From the NCBI GenBank assembly GCA_964461135.1, contig CAYWTB010000055.1, positions 1 through 29,843 on the forward strand: 29,843 nt of DNA. Direction: 5' to 3'. The position numbers were made by a program, and so were the translations under genes. Source of the stretch: RQOF01 sp964461135 (lineage in GTDB: Bacteria > Calditrichota > Calditrichia > RBG-13-44-9). Shown in pieces: positions 7,853-15,846 of this stretch; the first letter of the stretch is position 1, and each line of letters starts with the position of its first letter. The notes under the pieces were generated by a model that did no database searches, was not told where the DNA came from, and saw nothing but the letters and a program-made list of their open reading frames with translations.

Positions 7853-10201
7853 CTATTTGAAATGCCTGTCGGGAAAATTCATCTGCTGTAACAATGCCTT
7901 GAAACGCTGATCTTCACGCAGATAATCAAAAATTGGATCAATACTTATATAAACCATGTTGGGATCTCTCACGGCGAACGCTTTTTCGAGCCAGTCGAGT
8001 GCCTCCTTTTTCTTTCCTGCTCGCGTATAGAGAGTAGCAATTTGCCATGGGGTAACGTTGGCAGTATCGGAGCGCGCGATCAGCAGATTTGCGACGTTTG
8101 TCAGGGCGGTACGATAGTCCGATTCCGAAGACCCCATTCCCAGCGCTTCCTGAGCCTGGAGATCTCCTTTGGCTGCAAATGAACGCTTCCATATTTCTAA
8201 GGCCTCCTTATACCTGCCCTTCATGTGATAGGCCGATCGCAGTGTTGAGAGGGCTATAGGGTCGTTTGGTGCTTTTCTCAAAATATCACCCAACAGGTCA
8301 ATGGCATCATCATAGCGGTGTTCATACATCAAATTCATCGCATAGAGAGATTGAAATAAGGTGTTGAAGGGATCCAGCTGCCGAGCAAGTTCAATGTGCA
8401 TTATCGCTTTTTCCTGCTCTCCAAATATCTGCAATAGGTGAGAGTAATAAGCGTGGGCCTGCGCATCGTTTGGATTCAAGGTAATCGCTCGACGGAAAGA
8501 GATATCTGCCCCATACCAATCCCAATCAACCCATGCCTTTATATTCGCCAGGAGACGATGGACATCTTCAAGAGTACTATCCAATTCTAAGGCTTTCGTG
8601 GCAGCTGTTTTGATTTTCGGTGTGGCCTCCGATGTTGGGACAAAACCATTTTGTTGACGGCCCATCCATACTAGGGCAATACCTACATAGGCCAGGGGAT
8701 AGTTTGGGTCAATAGCTCGAGCCAGTTCAAAATACCGGAGAGCAATGTTGAAATCCTGGGCCGTCATCCGACACCACTGAAATGTACCTCGTAGATAGGC
8801 TTCATAGGCATCCGGGTTAACCTGCTGGACGGTTGCCAGGCGTGTTTGCTCCTCAGGAGTGAGTTGGATCTTGAGTTCATGGGCAATGGCGGTCACAATT
8901 TCATTCCGAATTGATAAAATATCTCGTATTTGGTTTTCATACCGATTTGCCCAGAGTTGCTTCTCGGTGGCAGATTCAATGAGTTGCACCGTCACATTGA
9001 CTCGATCACCTAGCTTAACCACTGAACCGGTAATGAGGGCATCCACACCTAATTCCTGCCCTATTTCAGATAACATTTTATCTGATTTTTGATACCGCAT
9101 GACCGAGGCCCGTGCAATCACGCGGTTGAGGCCGCTCAGCTTGGACAAATCAACAATCAGTTCCTCGTGCAGGCCAGCCGCGAAATAGTCCTGGTCAGGA
9201 TTACCTGAGAGGTTTTCCAAGGGCAAAACGGCAATAGAGGTGATCGATGCTGGCGTCGGAACCAAGATGGTCAGTAAGATCGCAATTAAGGCAAGCAAGA
9301 GTAATCCGGCCGCCATGGCCCCAGCCGTGCGACGCTTCCGGATAAGGAACTTCCGAATCAAGTATAGGATCGATATGCCTTTTATTGGTTCTTGTAACTC
9401 TTGAATATCCAATAATATCTCGTCGATGTTTTGATACCGTTCTTCATGGTTTTTGGCCAGCATCTTCTTTACGATAATTTCCAGCTCCACCGGTACATCG
9501 CTGTTGAGTGTTGTGAGCGGTTTCGGTTCCTCATTTAAGATTGAATACACCGCGGCCATTGAATACTCGCTGGCAAAGGGCAATTTTCCTGAAACCAACT
9601 CATAAAGTAAAACTCCCAATGACCAGATGTCGGTCCGGCGGTCTACTTCCTCTCCGCGCGCTTGCTCGGGAGACATATAGGCGACAGTTCCCAGGGTCGA
9701 GCCCGTTTTGGTCAGCTTTGTTTGCCTGCCAGCAAGCTTGGCAAGTCCAAAATCTAGAATTTTCACCGTCCCTTCGGTGGTAATGAAGATGTTCGCCGGT
9801 TTGATGTCCCGATGAATTATTCCCTTTTCATGTGCCTTTGCCAATCCGCTGGCAATCTGAACCATAATTTCTAAAGCTTCTCCCAGTTCCATTGGCAGGC
9901 CTGAGATCTTCTCTTTCAATGATTGACCTTCGTAGCAGTCCATTACGATAAACATCTGTCCATCTGATGTTTCATCTATATCATGGATAGTGCAGACATT
10001 GGTGTGTTGAAGTGCTGACGCCGCCTGTGCCTCATGGGTAAAGCGTTGTTTTGCTTCAGGATCTCGGGTCAGTTCGGGCGGCAGGAATTTAAGGGCCACA
10101 ATCCGTTTTAGTTTAGTATCTACGGCTTTATAGACGACACCCATGCCGCCTTCGCCGAGTTTCTCAAGGATTTTGTAATGTGATACCGTCGAACCGATCA
10201 T
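7853..10201 (-). CDS. Transmembrane Ser/Thr kinase with FlgO/TolB-like and TPR domains (kinase C)
   Basis: 782 residues. The kinase domain occupies about 9-270, with GEGGMG at 16-21, lysine 38 (VALKF), HRDIKPAN at 130-137, DFG at 150-152 and MSPEQ at 176-180; all catalytic residues are intact. A hydrophobic helix at about 293-314 follows a basic RKRR patch, placing the kinase inside and the rest in the periplasm. Next comes a FlgO/TolB-like domain (SIAVLPLENLSGNPDQDYFAAG) to about 455, then TPR-like repeats (YFELARAIDPNYPLAYVGIA, among others) to the C-terminus. The upstream 232-base gap contains two palindromes and no good ribosome binding site (GATAAAAAAATG). The first ~130 bases are nearly identical to those of kinase D. 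Ligand and substrates are unknown. Confidence 0.95.
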   Translation of the reverse strand: MIGSTVSHYKILEKLGEGGMGVVYKAVDTKLKRIVALKFLPPELTRDPEAKQRFTHEAQAASALQHTNVCTIHDIDETSDGQMFIVMDCYEGQSLKEKISGLPMELGEALEIMVQIASGLAKAHEKGIIHRDIKPANIFITTEGTVKILDFGLAKLAGRQTKLTKTGSTLGTVAYMSPEQARGEEVDRRTDIWSLGVLLYELVSGKLPFASEYSMAAVYSILNEEPKPLTTLNSDVPVELEIIVKKMLAKNHEERYQNIDEILLDIQELQEPIKGISILYLIRKFLIRKRRTAGAMAAGLLLLALIAILLTILVPTPASITSIAVLPLENLSGNPDQDYFAAGLHEELIVDLSKLSGLNRVIARASVMRYQKSDKMLSEIGQELGVDALITGSVVKLGDRVNVTVQLIESATEKQLWANRYENQIRDILSIRNEIVTAIAHELKIQLTPEEQTRLATVQQVNPDAYEAYLRGTFQWCRMTAQDFNIALRYFELARAIDPNYPLAYVGIALVWMGRQQNGFVPTSEATPKIKTAATKALELDSTLEDVHRLLANIKAWVDWDWYGADISFRRAITLNPNDAQAHAYYSHLLQIFGEQEKAIMHIELARQLDPFNTLFQSLYAMNLMYEHRYDDAIDLLGDILRKAPNDPIALSTLRSAYHMKGRYKEALEIWKRSFAAKGDLQAQEALGMGSSESDYRTALTNVANLLIARSDTANVTPWQIATLYTRAGKKKEALDWLEKAFAVRDPNMVYISIDPIFDYLREDQRFKALLQQMNFPDRHFK

Positions 10202-10262
10202 TTTTTTATCAAAACTTTCATTAATATATTTTTATCCTTTGTTTTTTATATTAAAAATTTTC

Positions 10263-10281
10263 AGACGCATGCCATGTGGCT
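10263..10281. repeat. Degenerate REP-like palindrome, copy 1
   Basis: AGACGCAT (10263-10270) is followed after three bases by a mutated second arm ATGTGGCT. Context (TTTTCAGACGCATGC before, a pyrimidine-rich tract after) matches copy 2, 83 bases away, so the two share ancestry. Confidence 0.6.
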
Positions 10282-10345
10282 CCGCATATTTACCTTTTGC
10301 CTTTGCCCTTTACCCTATTTTTGGTCTTTCGTATGAAACATTTTC

Positions 10346-10364
10346 AGACGCATGCTATGCGTCT
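10346..10364. repeat. Perfect REP-like palindrome, copy 2
   Basis: AGACGCATGCTATGCGTCT has perfect 8-bp arms (AGACGCAT/ATGCGTCT) around GCT. It resembles widespread bacterial intergenic palindromes of the AGACGC...GCGTCT type. It may shield or end the kinase D message. Confidence 0.75.
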
Positions 10365-10433
10365 CTAAATCTTTACCCTTTACCCATCTCATTTGTCTTT
10401 TATCTTTTTTCTTATTTAATCTTCACTGGTCGT

Positions 10434-13085
10434 TCACTTAAATAAATTCTCAATCAGCACAAGTCTTGCATCGAGTCGTTCCTTTAAAAAGACCAGGTGC
10501 TTATCGTCAAAACTCACTTGAATATTTCCCCGGTAAGGATTTATCCCATTCAAAATAGACGGGAGTTTTTCATGCCTACCATCAGGTAGAGAAACACGCC
10601 ATATTTCACCATTTTCCCGTTTATAGATGATATTACGGAGGCCGACACCGGGGAAGGAATTTGATGAATACTCGGCAGAAAGAATTTGCTTTGTGGCTAT
10701 GATCTTTCCCTTATCGACCGTCTTTATCCACCATCCATCCCGACCGCTTCTTAAGTCACATACAGCGATTTGCCTGCCATTGCGCAGGGGAAACTGATAG
10801 GTCGAATCTTCACTGACTTCTATTGGCGCATTGCTGTTAAGGGAGTATAAAACACTGTGTGCATGCGGTAGTATCGGCGGAAAAATAGTCACTAACTTCT
10901 CTTTATCAATCCACCAGGCACCGTATCCTTTGCCGATGAGTCTGGGGGTTCCCGGATTCTCTACTTCAATGATGTATATTCGCGAAGAGTCAATAGGTTC
11001 ATTAACCCGCTGCGAAGCATAGCTCATATACTTACCATCAGGAGACCACTGTGCATCAAAATATTGTGCAACTCCGGCGGTCAATTGAGTCCGGTTGGTC
11101 CCGTCGCTGTGAATAATATAGATGTGATTGGCGGGCTGTAACATGTCGGCAGAGCCCATATCAAAAGATATTCGTTTCATATCCGGGGAGAATGAAGGCA
11201 TATTCAGGAATTGATTATCAAAGGTCAACTGTTGAACCCCACTGCCATCTATGTTTGCGGTCCATAAGGTTTTAAGCATTCTTCTTTCTTGAAACAACAA
11301 TCGTTTGGCATCAGCGGAGACTTTAACGCCAAGATCCGGTCCGGGACCTCTGGTGACCTGAACGGCTTCTCCTCCGCTGGCCGGTATCATCCAGACATTG
11401 GTGTTACCTCCCTTGTTTGAAGTAAAGAATATCTGATCATTCGCTGCCCAGACCAGTTCATCGATCGGTTTATGGTAATAGGTGAGTTGACGTTCTTTTC
11501 CTGTTGTCAAATCGTGTATAATGATCTCACTATAACTAGGGAAACCTCTTAGCCAGGCAACGGCGTTTCCGTCCGGTGACCAATCGAAACAAAAGTTTGA
11601 CCATAAATAACTAAGGGAATCAACAAATTCAAGATGATTTTCACTGCCATCAGGTTTTACTGACCAAAATTCACGTTTACCTGATGGGCTTGGCGCATAC
11701 CATCTTCCCAGACGACAATAACCAATAATTTGACCATCCGGACGCCACTTAGCACCTGACCCCGCTTCGGCGATCTTCCGACCGCTGCCGCCTGCCGATG
11801 AAACGACGAAAATACCCATAATAAATCCACCAGGCGGTATTCGGTCATAGAGGACTTCACTGGCATCGGGGGAAATATCCGAGTTCAAGCTCATCTCAAT
11901 GGGTTCTTTGGTCAATCGTAACGGATTGCCCGTAGAAACATTTAAAAAATAGATAGACCACTCGTTGTTGGCATCGCAGGCCGGGAATGATACCCATTTA
12001 CCATCCCGGGAAAGACTGGGATAATAGATTTGTGTAAAGGGAATCTGAAGTGTACGAAAGGTCATGTTTGGATTTAAAACCGGAGGATGAGTCGGCGAAA
12101 CAACCAGAAAAATGATTATGACCATCAGTATTCCAGCAATAACCAGAACAATCCGCAGCAGATCTTTTCTCGATCTCTTTGGCTTACTTACCACCCCCGG
12201 TGCCACTCGTGGTTCTGTGATAAATGAAGTTTCTTTTTCTACTGGTAAAGCTGTATCAACAATCCGGGAGACCCGAGAAGTTTCTTTCTTCACCCGGCGC
12301 AGATCAATCACCATATCGTGCACCGTCTGGTAGCGATCTTCGGGATCTTTTTCTAGGGCACGATTCAGGATATGAACCAGTTCAGAAGATATTTCCGGTA
12401 AATATTTTTGCACAGGTTGCGGTGCTTCATTCAGGATCGCATACATCATTGCCGCCTCGTGTACGGCATCAAACGGTAAATGCCCGGTCAACAATTCATA
12501 TAATACCACACCAAATGAAAAGATATCTGAGCGGGCATCCACTTCCCCGCCCTGGATCTGTTCCGGGGCCATGTAGGCCAGTGTCCCCACCGTGCTCGAT
12601 GTCTTGGATAGTTTAAGTGAACCTTTCAGTTTGGCCAGGCCAAAATCCATCACCTTGATCTGGTTTTTGCTATTGACCATGATATTGTCGGTCTTGATGT
12701 CGCGGTGTACCACCCCTCTGCTGTGCGCTTCCTGCAGTGCATCACCGATCTGGATCGCATAAGTAATGGCATCCTGTATCTTCTTTATTGGAACCAATTG
12801 GCGCAGTGTTTTACCTTCTACATATTCCATCACAATAAAGTTCTGGTCACCTTCCTCTCTGATATCATGGATCGTACAAACATTGGGGTGGTTGAGTGCG
12901 GAAGCAGCCTGTGCTTCGTGCAGGAAACGCGCCCGTTCCGGTTTGTGTGTCTCTAACTCAGGCGGCAGGAATTTAAGGGCCACCATCCGTTTTAGTTTAG
13001 TATCTATGGCTTTATAGACGACACCCATGCCACCTTCACCGAGTTTCTCAAGGATCTTGTAATGTGATACCGTCGAACCAATCAT
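10434..13085 (-). CDS. Transmembrane Ser/Thr kinase with C-terminal PD40/TolB beta-propeller (kinase D)
   Basis: 883 residues. The kinase domain (about 9-265) has GEGGMG, lysine 38, HRDIKTDN at 127-134, DFG at 147-149 and MAPEQ at 172-176, all intact. A linker of about 40 residues leads to a hydrophobic helix at about 312-329. The rest is a TolB-like propeller with repeated PD40 motifs (LSRDGKWVSF, WRPDGQIIGY, WSPDGNAVAW, FSPDMKRISF, WSPDGKYMSY), predicted periplasmic and suited to ligand or peptidoglycan-associated protein binding. It ends in LVLIENLFK, like kinase E. Its first ~44 codons match kinase C almost base for base, whereas the rest matches kinase E, so the gene is a mosaic. The start is the ATG at 13085 after GGTGATAAAAAA. 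Confidence 0.95.
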   Translation of the reverse strand: MIGSTVSHYKILEKLGEGGMGVVYKAIDTKLKRMVALKFLPPELETHKPERARFLHEAQAASALNHPNVCTIHDIREEGDQNFIVMEYVEGKTLRQLVPIKKIQDAITYAIQIGDALQEAHSRGVVHRDIKTDNIMVNSKNQIKVMDFGLAKLKGSLKLSKTSSTVGTLAYMAPEQIQGGEVDARSDIFSFGVVLYELLTGHLPFDAVHEAAMMYAILNEAPQPVQKYLPEISSELVHILNRALEKDPEDRYQTVHDMVIDLRRVKKETSRVSRIVDTALPVEKETSFITEPRVAPGVVSKPKRSRKDLLRIVLVIAGILMVIIIFLVVSPTHPPVLNPNMTFRTLQIPFTQIYYPSLSRDGKWVSFPACDANNEWSIYFLNVSTGNPLRLTKEPIEMSLNSDISPDASEVLYDRIPPGGFIMGIFVVSSAGGSGRKIAEAGSGAKWRPDGQIIGYCRLGRWYAPSPSGKREFWSVKPDGSENHLEFVDSLSYLWSNFCFDWSPDGNAVAWLRGFPSYSEIIIHDLTTGKERQLTYYHKPIDELVWAANDQIFFTSNKGGNTNVWMIPASGGEAVQVTRGPGPDLGVKVSADAKRLLFQERRMLKTLWTANIDGSGVQQLTFDNQFLNMPSFSPDMKRISFDMGSADMLQPANHIYIIHSDGTNRTQLTAGVAQYFDAQWSPDGKYMSYASQRVNEPIDSSRIYIIEVENPGTPRLIGKGYGAWWIDKEKLVTIFPPILPHAHSVLYSLNSNAPIEVSEDSTYQFPLRNGRQIAVCDLRSGRDGWWIKTVDKGKIIATKQILSAEYSSNSFPGVGLRNIIYKRENGEIWRVSLPDGRHEKLPSILNGINPYRGNIQVSFDDKHLVFLKERLDARLVLIENLFK

Positions 13086-13139
13086 TTTTTTATCACCATT
13101 TTCATTGATCTTCTTTTGTCTTTTTTATTACACATTAGT

Positions 13140-13158
13140 AGAAGCATGCTATGCGTCT
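13140..13158. repeat. REP-like palindrome, copy 3
   Basis: AGAAGCAT/ATGCGTCT arms around GCT, one mismatch from copy 2, again followed by CTCTA and a pyrimidine-rich tract. It lies in the 145-base gap between kinases E and D. Confidence 0.65.
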
Positions 13159-13230
13159 CTACATATTTCCCCTTTTCCCTATACCATTCTTATTTGTCTT
13201 TTGTCTTGTTTAACCGCCTTCGCTGTTTTA

Positions 13231-15846
13231 TTACTTGAACAAATTCTCGATGAGCACAAGTTTGGCATTCAGGCGGCTGTCGTTATAGACGATCTCTTTA
13301 CCGTCGTTGCTTATACTGAACAAAAAGGACAGACCCGGGAAAGTCCCGGGGATTTGCTCATCTTTTCCTCCGGGGAGAGAAATCCTTCTTAATATTTCAC
13401 TCTCCGCTGAATAATAAAAGAACTTCTTGTCCGGGCTTAAATTAGGCGGATGATTACGGGTTAATAGTTTTTTGGGGTTGGCTCCTACAATCACCTGATT
13501 GTTTTTAGCTGCAACAATATACCACCCTTCTTTTCCAATGTGCCAATCTGTCAGAAGAACATTTTTTCCGTCAAGTATCGGCCAGAGATTTATCGAATCT
13601 TTATAGGCCATGGAGGTCGATTTTCCGTCGAGGGTAACTATTGATCCGGTGTGGTCAAATGGATTAGCTACCAAAAGGGTAGTGCTATCGATCCACTTTG
13701 AATAAAAGCCTCTCCCCATCGGGCGGGGAAGTCCGGGATCTGCCGGATCTACGATGTAAATTATTGCCGTATCCGTGGGTTGTTCACTTCTCCTTGCATA
13801 GTAAGAGATCCACTTTCCGTTTGGTGACCAGGTAGGCCAACCGGCATATTCATCACCGGTGGTAATCTTTCTGCGGTTGTTACCATCCCGGTCACACACG
13901 TAGATATGGCCTGTGTATTTCAGAGGATCGTTATCCGACATGCCGAACGAAATTTGTCTTCCGTCCGGAGAAAAAGAGGGCCAGATAATATTTCGCTCAT
14001 CAGTGGTTAACTGCCGGGTTGCATGGCCATCGATGGCGGCTCTCCATAAATAGCCGGCCTCCTGACGCTGGAGATATAAAAGCTTCTTTCCGCCAGCTGA
14101 GATGCTCATGCCGATATCAGGGCCGCTGCCTTTAGTGATTTGAACACTCTGTCCTCCCGAAGCTGGGATCATCCACAGATTGGTATTGCCGCTTTTATTT
14201 GAAGAAAAGATTATCTGATTATTAGAGGTCCAGCACACCTCGTCAATATTTTTTTTATCGTGGGTCAGCTGTATTTCCTTACCGGTTTCCAGCTCGCTCC
14301 GCATTATTTCCTGATAACCGCCGGAGAATGTTTTCAGCCAGACAATGGAATTGCCTGCAGGTGACCAATCAAAATCGATACGGCCAATATCGGTGGAAGT
14401 ATCAAGAACTTCCCGACGCGGGTCGCTTCCGTCCGGTTTTACGCTCCAGATATCAGAACTTTCTTTTTTTCCACTTATATATCCGATGCGATGCCCGTCA
14501 CGACGCCAGCGTGCTCCAATACAATTTTCTGCAATTCGTCTACTTCTCCCTCCAATCGAGGGAACCACATAGGCATCAGACCAACCTGTCTTCGCATTAT
14601 AACGATCATAGACAATTAAACCTCCGTCCGGGGAAATGTCCACCCCGCCACGACCATAGGGGTTCGCACTGGAATCGAATGTTATCCGGCGCGGTTCCCC
14701 TACGATGACATTCATAAAATATACATCCCACTTGCCGTTTACATCCGCAGCCTGAAAGGCAATCCAGTTGCCATCCGCCGAAAGCGCAGGGTATGAAATC
14801 TGGGAAAAAGAGATCTGAAGCGTCTGAAATGTCATGGCAGGATTCAGTTTTACGGTGCGCGTCCGGAACACTGCGAAATAAAATACCACAACGATAAGAA
14901 GTACCGCCATCCCTACCGCCGACAGGAGGATTGTCTTAGGCGTCCCAAAACGCTTTTCTACAACTCTTTCCTGAAGTTCTTCTGCGGCTTCGGTCCCTGG
15001 AATTTCCTTTTGAAGAATAGATTTGCGTACCACCTTTGTGGACTGTTTCAATACCTTTCTCAGCTCGCTGACCATATCTGCAACAGATTGATAACGGTCT
15101 TCCGGATCCTTCTCGAGCGCCCGGTGAATGATGCGGTCCAATTCCGGTGAAAGATCCGGCCGGCATATCAAAACTGATTCAGGATCTTCGTTTACTATTG
15201 AATACATCATCGCCGCTTCGTGCTCACCCCGAAAAGGCAGCTGTCCGGTCAGCATTTCGTATAGAACAATACCGAACGAAAAAATATCGCCCCGTGCATC
15301 AACCTCTCCACCCTGGATCTGTTCCGGCGCCATGTAGGCAAGGGTTCCGACGGTAGATGATGTTCTGGTGAGTTTGAGCGAGCCTTTCAGTTTGGCCAGA
15401 CCGAAATCCATCACCTTGATCTGGTTTTTGCTGTTGACCATGATGTTGTCGGTCTTGATGTCGCGGTGGACCACACCTCTACTGTGGGCTTCCTGCAGTG
15501 CTTCACCGATCTGGATCGCATAGGTAATCGCATCCTGCATTTTTTGGATGGGAACCAATTGACGCAGTGTTTTACCTTCCACATATTCCATCACGATAAA
15601 GTTCTGGTCACCTTCTTCTTTGATATCATAGATCGTACAGACATTGGCATGGTTGAGTGCGGAAGCGGCCTGTGCTTCGTGCAGGAAACGATCCCGTTCC
15701 GGTTTGTGAGTTTCTAATCCAGGCGGTAAAAATTTCAAAGCCACGGTACGTTTGAGTTTGGTATCCTCGGCTTTGTACACTACTCCCATGCCGCCTTCAC
15801 CCAGTTTTTCCAGGATTTTGTAGTGGGAAATAATTTTACCGATCAT
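13231..15846 (-). CDS. Transmembrane Ser/Thr kinase with C-terminal PD40/TolB beta-propeller (kinase E)
   Basis: 871 residues with the same plan as kinase D: a kinase domain with GEGGMG, VALKF lysine 38, HRDIKTDN, DFG and MAPEQ; a hydrophobic helix near 313-333 (TILLSAVGMAVLLIVVVFYF); then a propeller with PD40 motifs (LSADGNWIAF, ISPDGGLIVYDR, WRRDGHRIGY, FSPDGRQISF, WSPNGKWISY) and the same LVLIENLFK end. All catalytic residues are present. Its ATG overlaps the stop of kinase F in an ATGA tetranucleotide (15843-15846), a translational coupling arrangement, with GGGG in the end of F acting as a possible ribosome binding site. D and E are paralogues that have diverged most in the propeller, consistent with different ligands. 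Confidence 0.95.
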   Translation of the reverse strand: MIGKIISHYKILEKLGEGGMGVVYKAEDTKLKRTVALKFLPPGLETHKPERDRFLHEAQAASALNHANVCTIYDIKEEGDQNFIVMEYVEGKTLRQLVPIQKMQDAITYAIQIGEALQEAHSRGVVHRDIKTDNIMVNSKNQIKVMDFGLAKLKGSLKLTRTSSTVGTLAYMAPEQIQGGEVDARGDIFSFGIVLYEMLTGQLPFRGEHEAAMMYSIVNEDPESVLICRPDLSPELDRIIHRALEKDPEDRYQSVADMVSELRKVLKQSTKVVRKSILQKEIPGTEAAEELQERVVEKRFGTPKTILLSAVGMAVLLIVVVFYFAVFRTRTVKLNPAMTFQTLQISFSQISYPALSADGNWIAFQAADVNGKWDVYFMNVIVGEPRRITFDSSANPYGRGGVDISPDGGLIVYDRYNAKTGWSDAYVVPSIGGRSRRIAENCIGARWRRDGHRIGYISGKKESSDIWSVKPDGSDPRREVLDTSTDIGRIDFDWSPAGNSIVWLKTFSGGYQEIMRSELETGKEIQLTHDKKNIDEVCWTSNNQIIFSSNKSGNTNLWMIPASGGQSVQITKGSGPDIGMSISAGGKKLLYLQRQEAGYLWRAAIDGHATRQLTTDERNIIWPSFSPDGRQISFGMSDNDPLKYTGHIYVCDRDGNNRRKITTGDEYAGWPTWSPNGKWISYYARRSEQPTDTAIIYIVDPADPGLPRPMGRGFYSKWIDSTTLLVANPFDHTGSIVTLDGKSTSMAYKDSINLWPILDGKNVLLTDWHIGKEGWYIVAAKNNQVIVGANPKKLLTRNHPPNLSPDKKFFYYSAESEILRRISLPGGKDEQIPGTFPGLSFLFSISNDGKEIVYNDSRLNAKLVLIENLFK

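Larger units (their letters stand above)
10202..10433. repeat. Kinase C-D spacer with palindromes and purine-rich repeats
   Basis: On the minus strand this gap holds purine-rich runs of the GGGTAAAGGG type beside each of two REP-like palindromes. A similar arrangement is found in the kinase D-E spacer at 13086-13230. No coding frame is credible here. Confidence 0.6.

Noticed and set aside
10240..10445. 68-codon plus-strand frame rich in Phe, Leu and Tyr in the kinase spacer
   Set aside because: It is produced by pyrimidine-rich repeats and palindromes, not by a membrane protein gene.
12112..12616. Plus-strand frames of 73-130 codons within kinase D
   Set aside because: They run antisense to the linker and kinase region of D and show no recognisable motif; similar shadows occur at the same place in kinase E.
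10263..13158. Possible CRISPR array from the repeated palindromes
   Set aside because: There are only three copies, unevenly spaced, with no constant spacer length and no cas genes.
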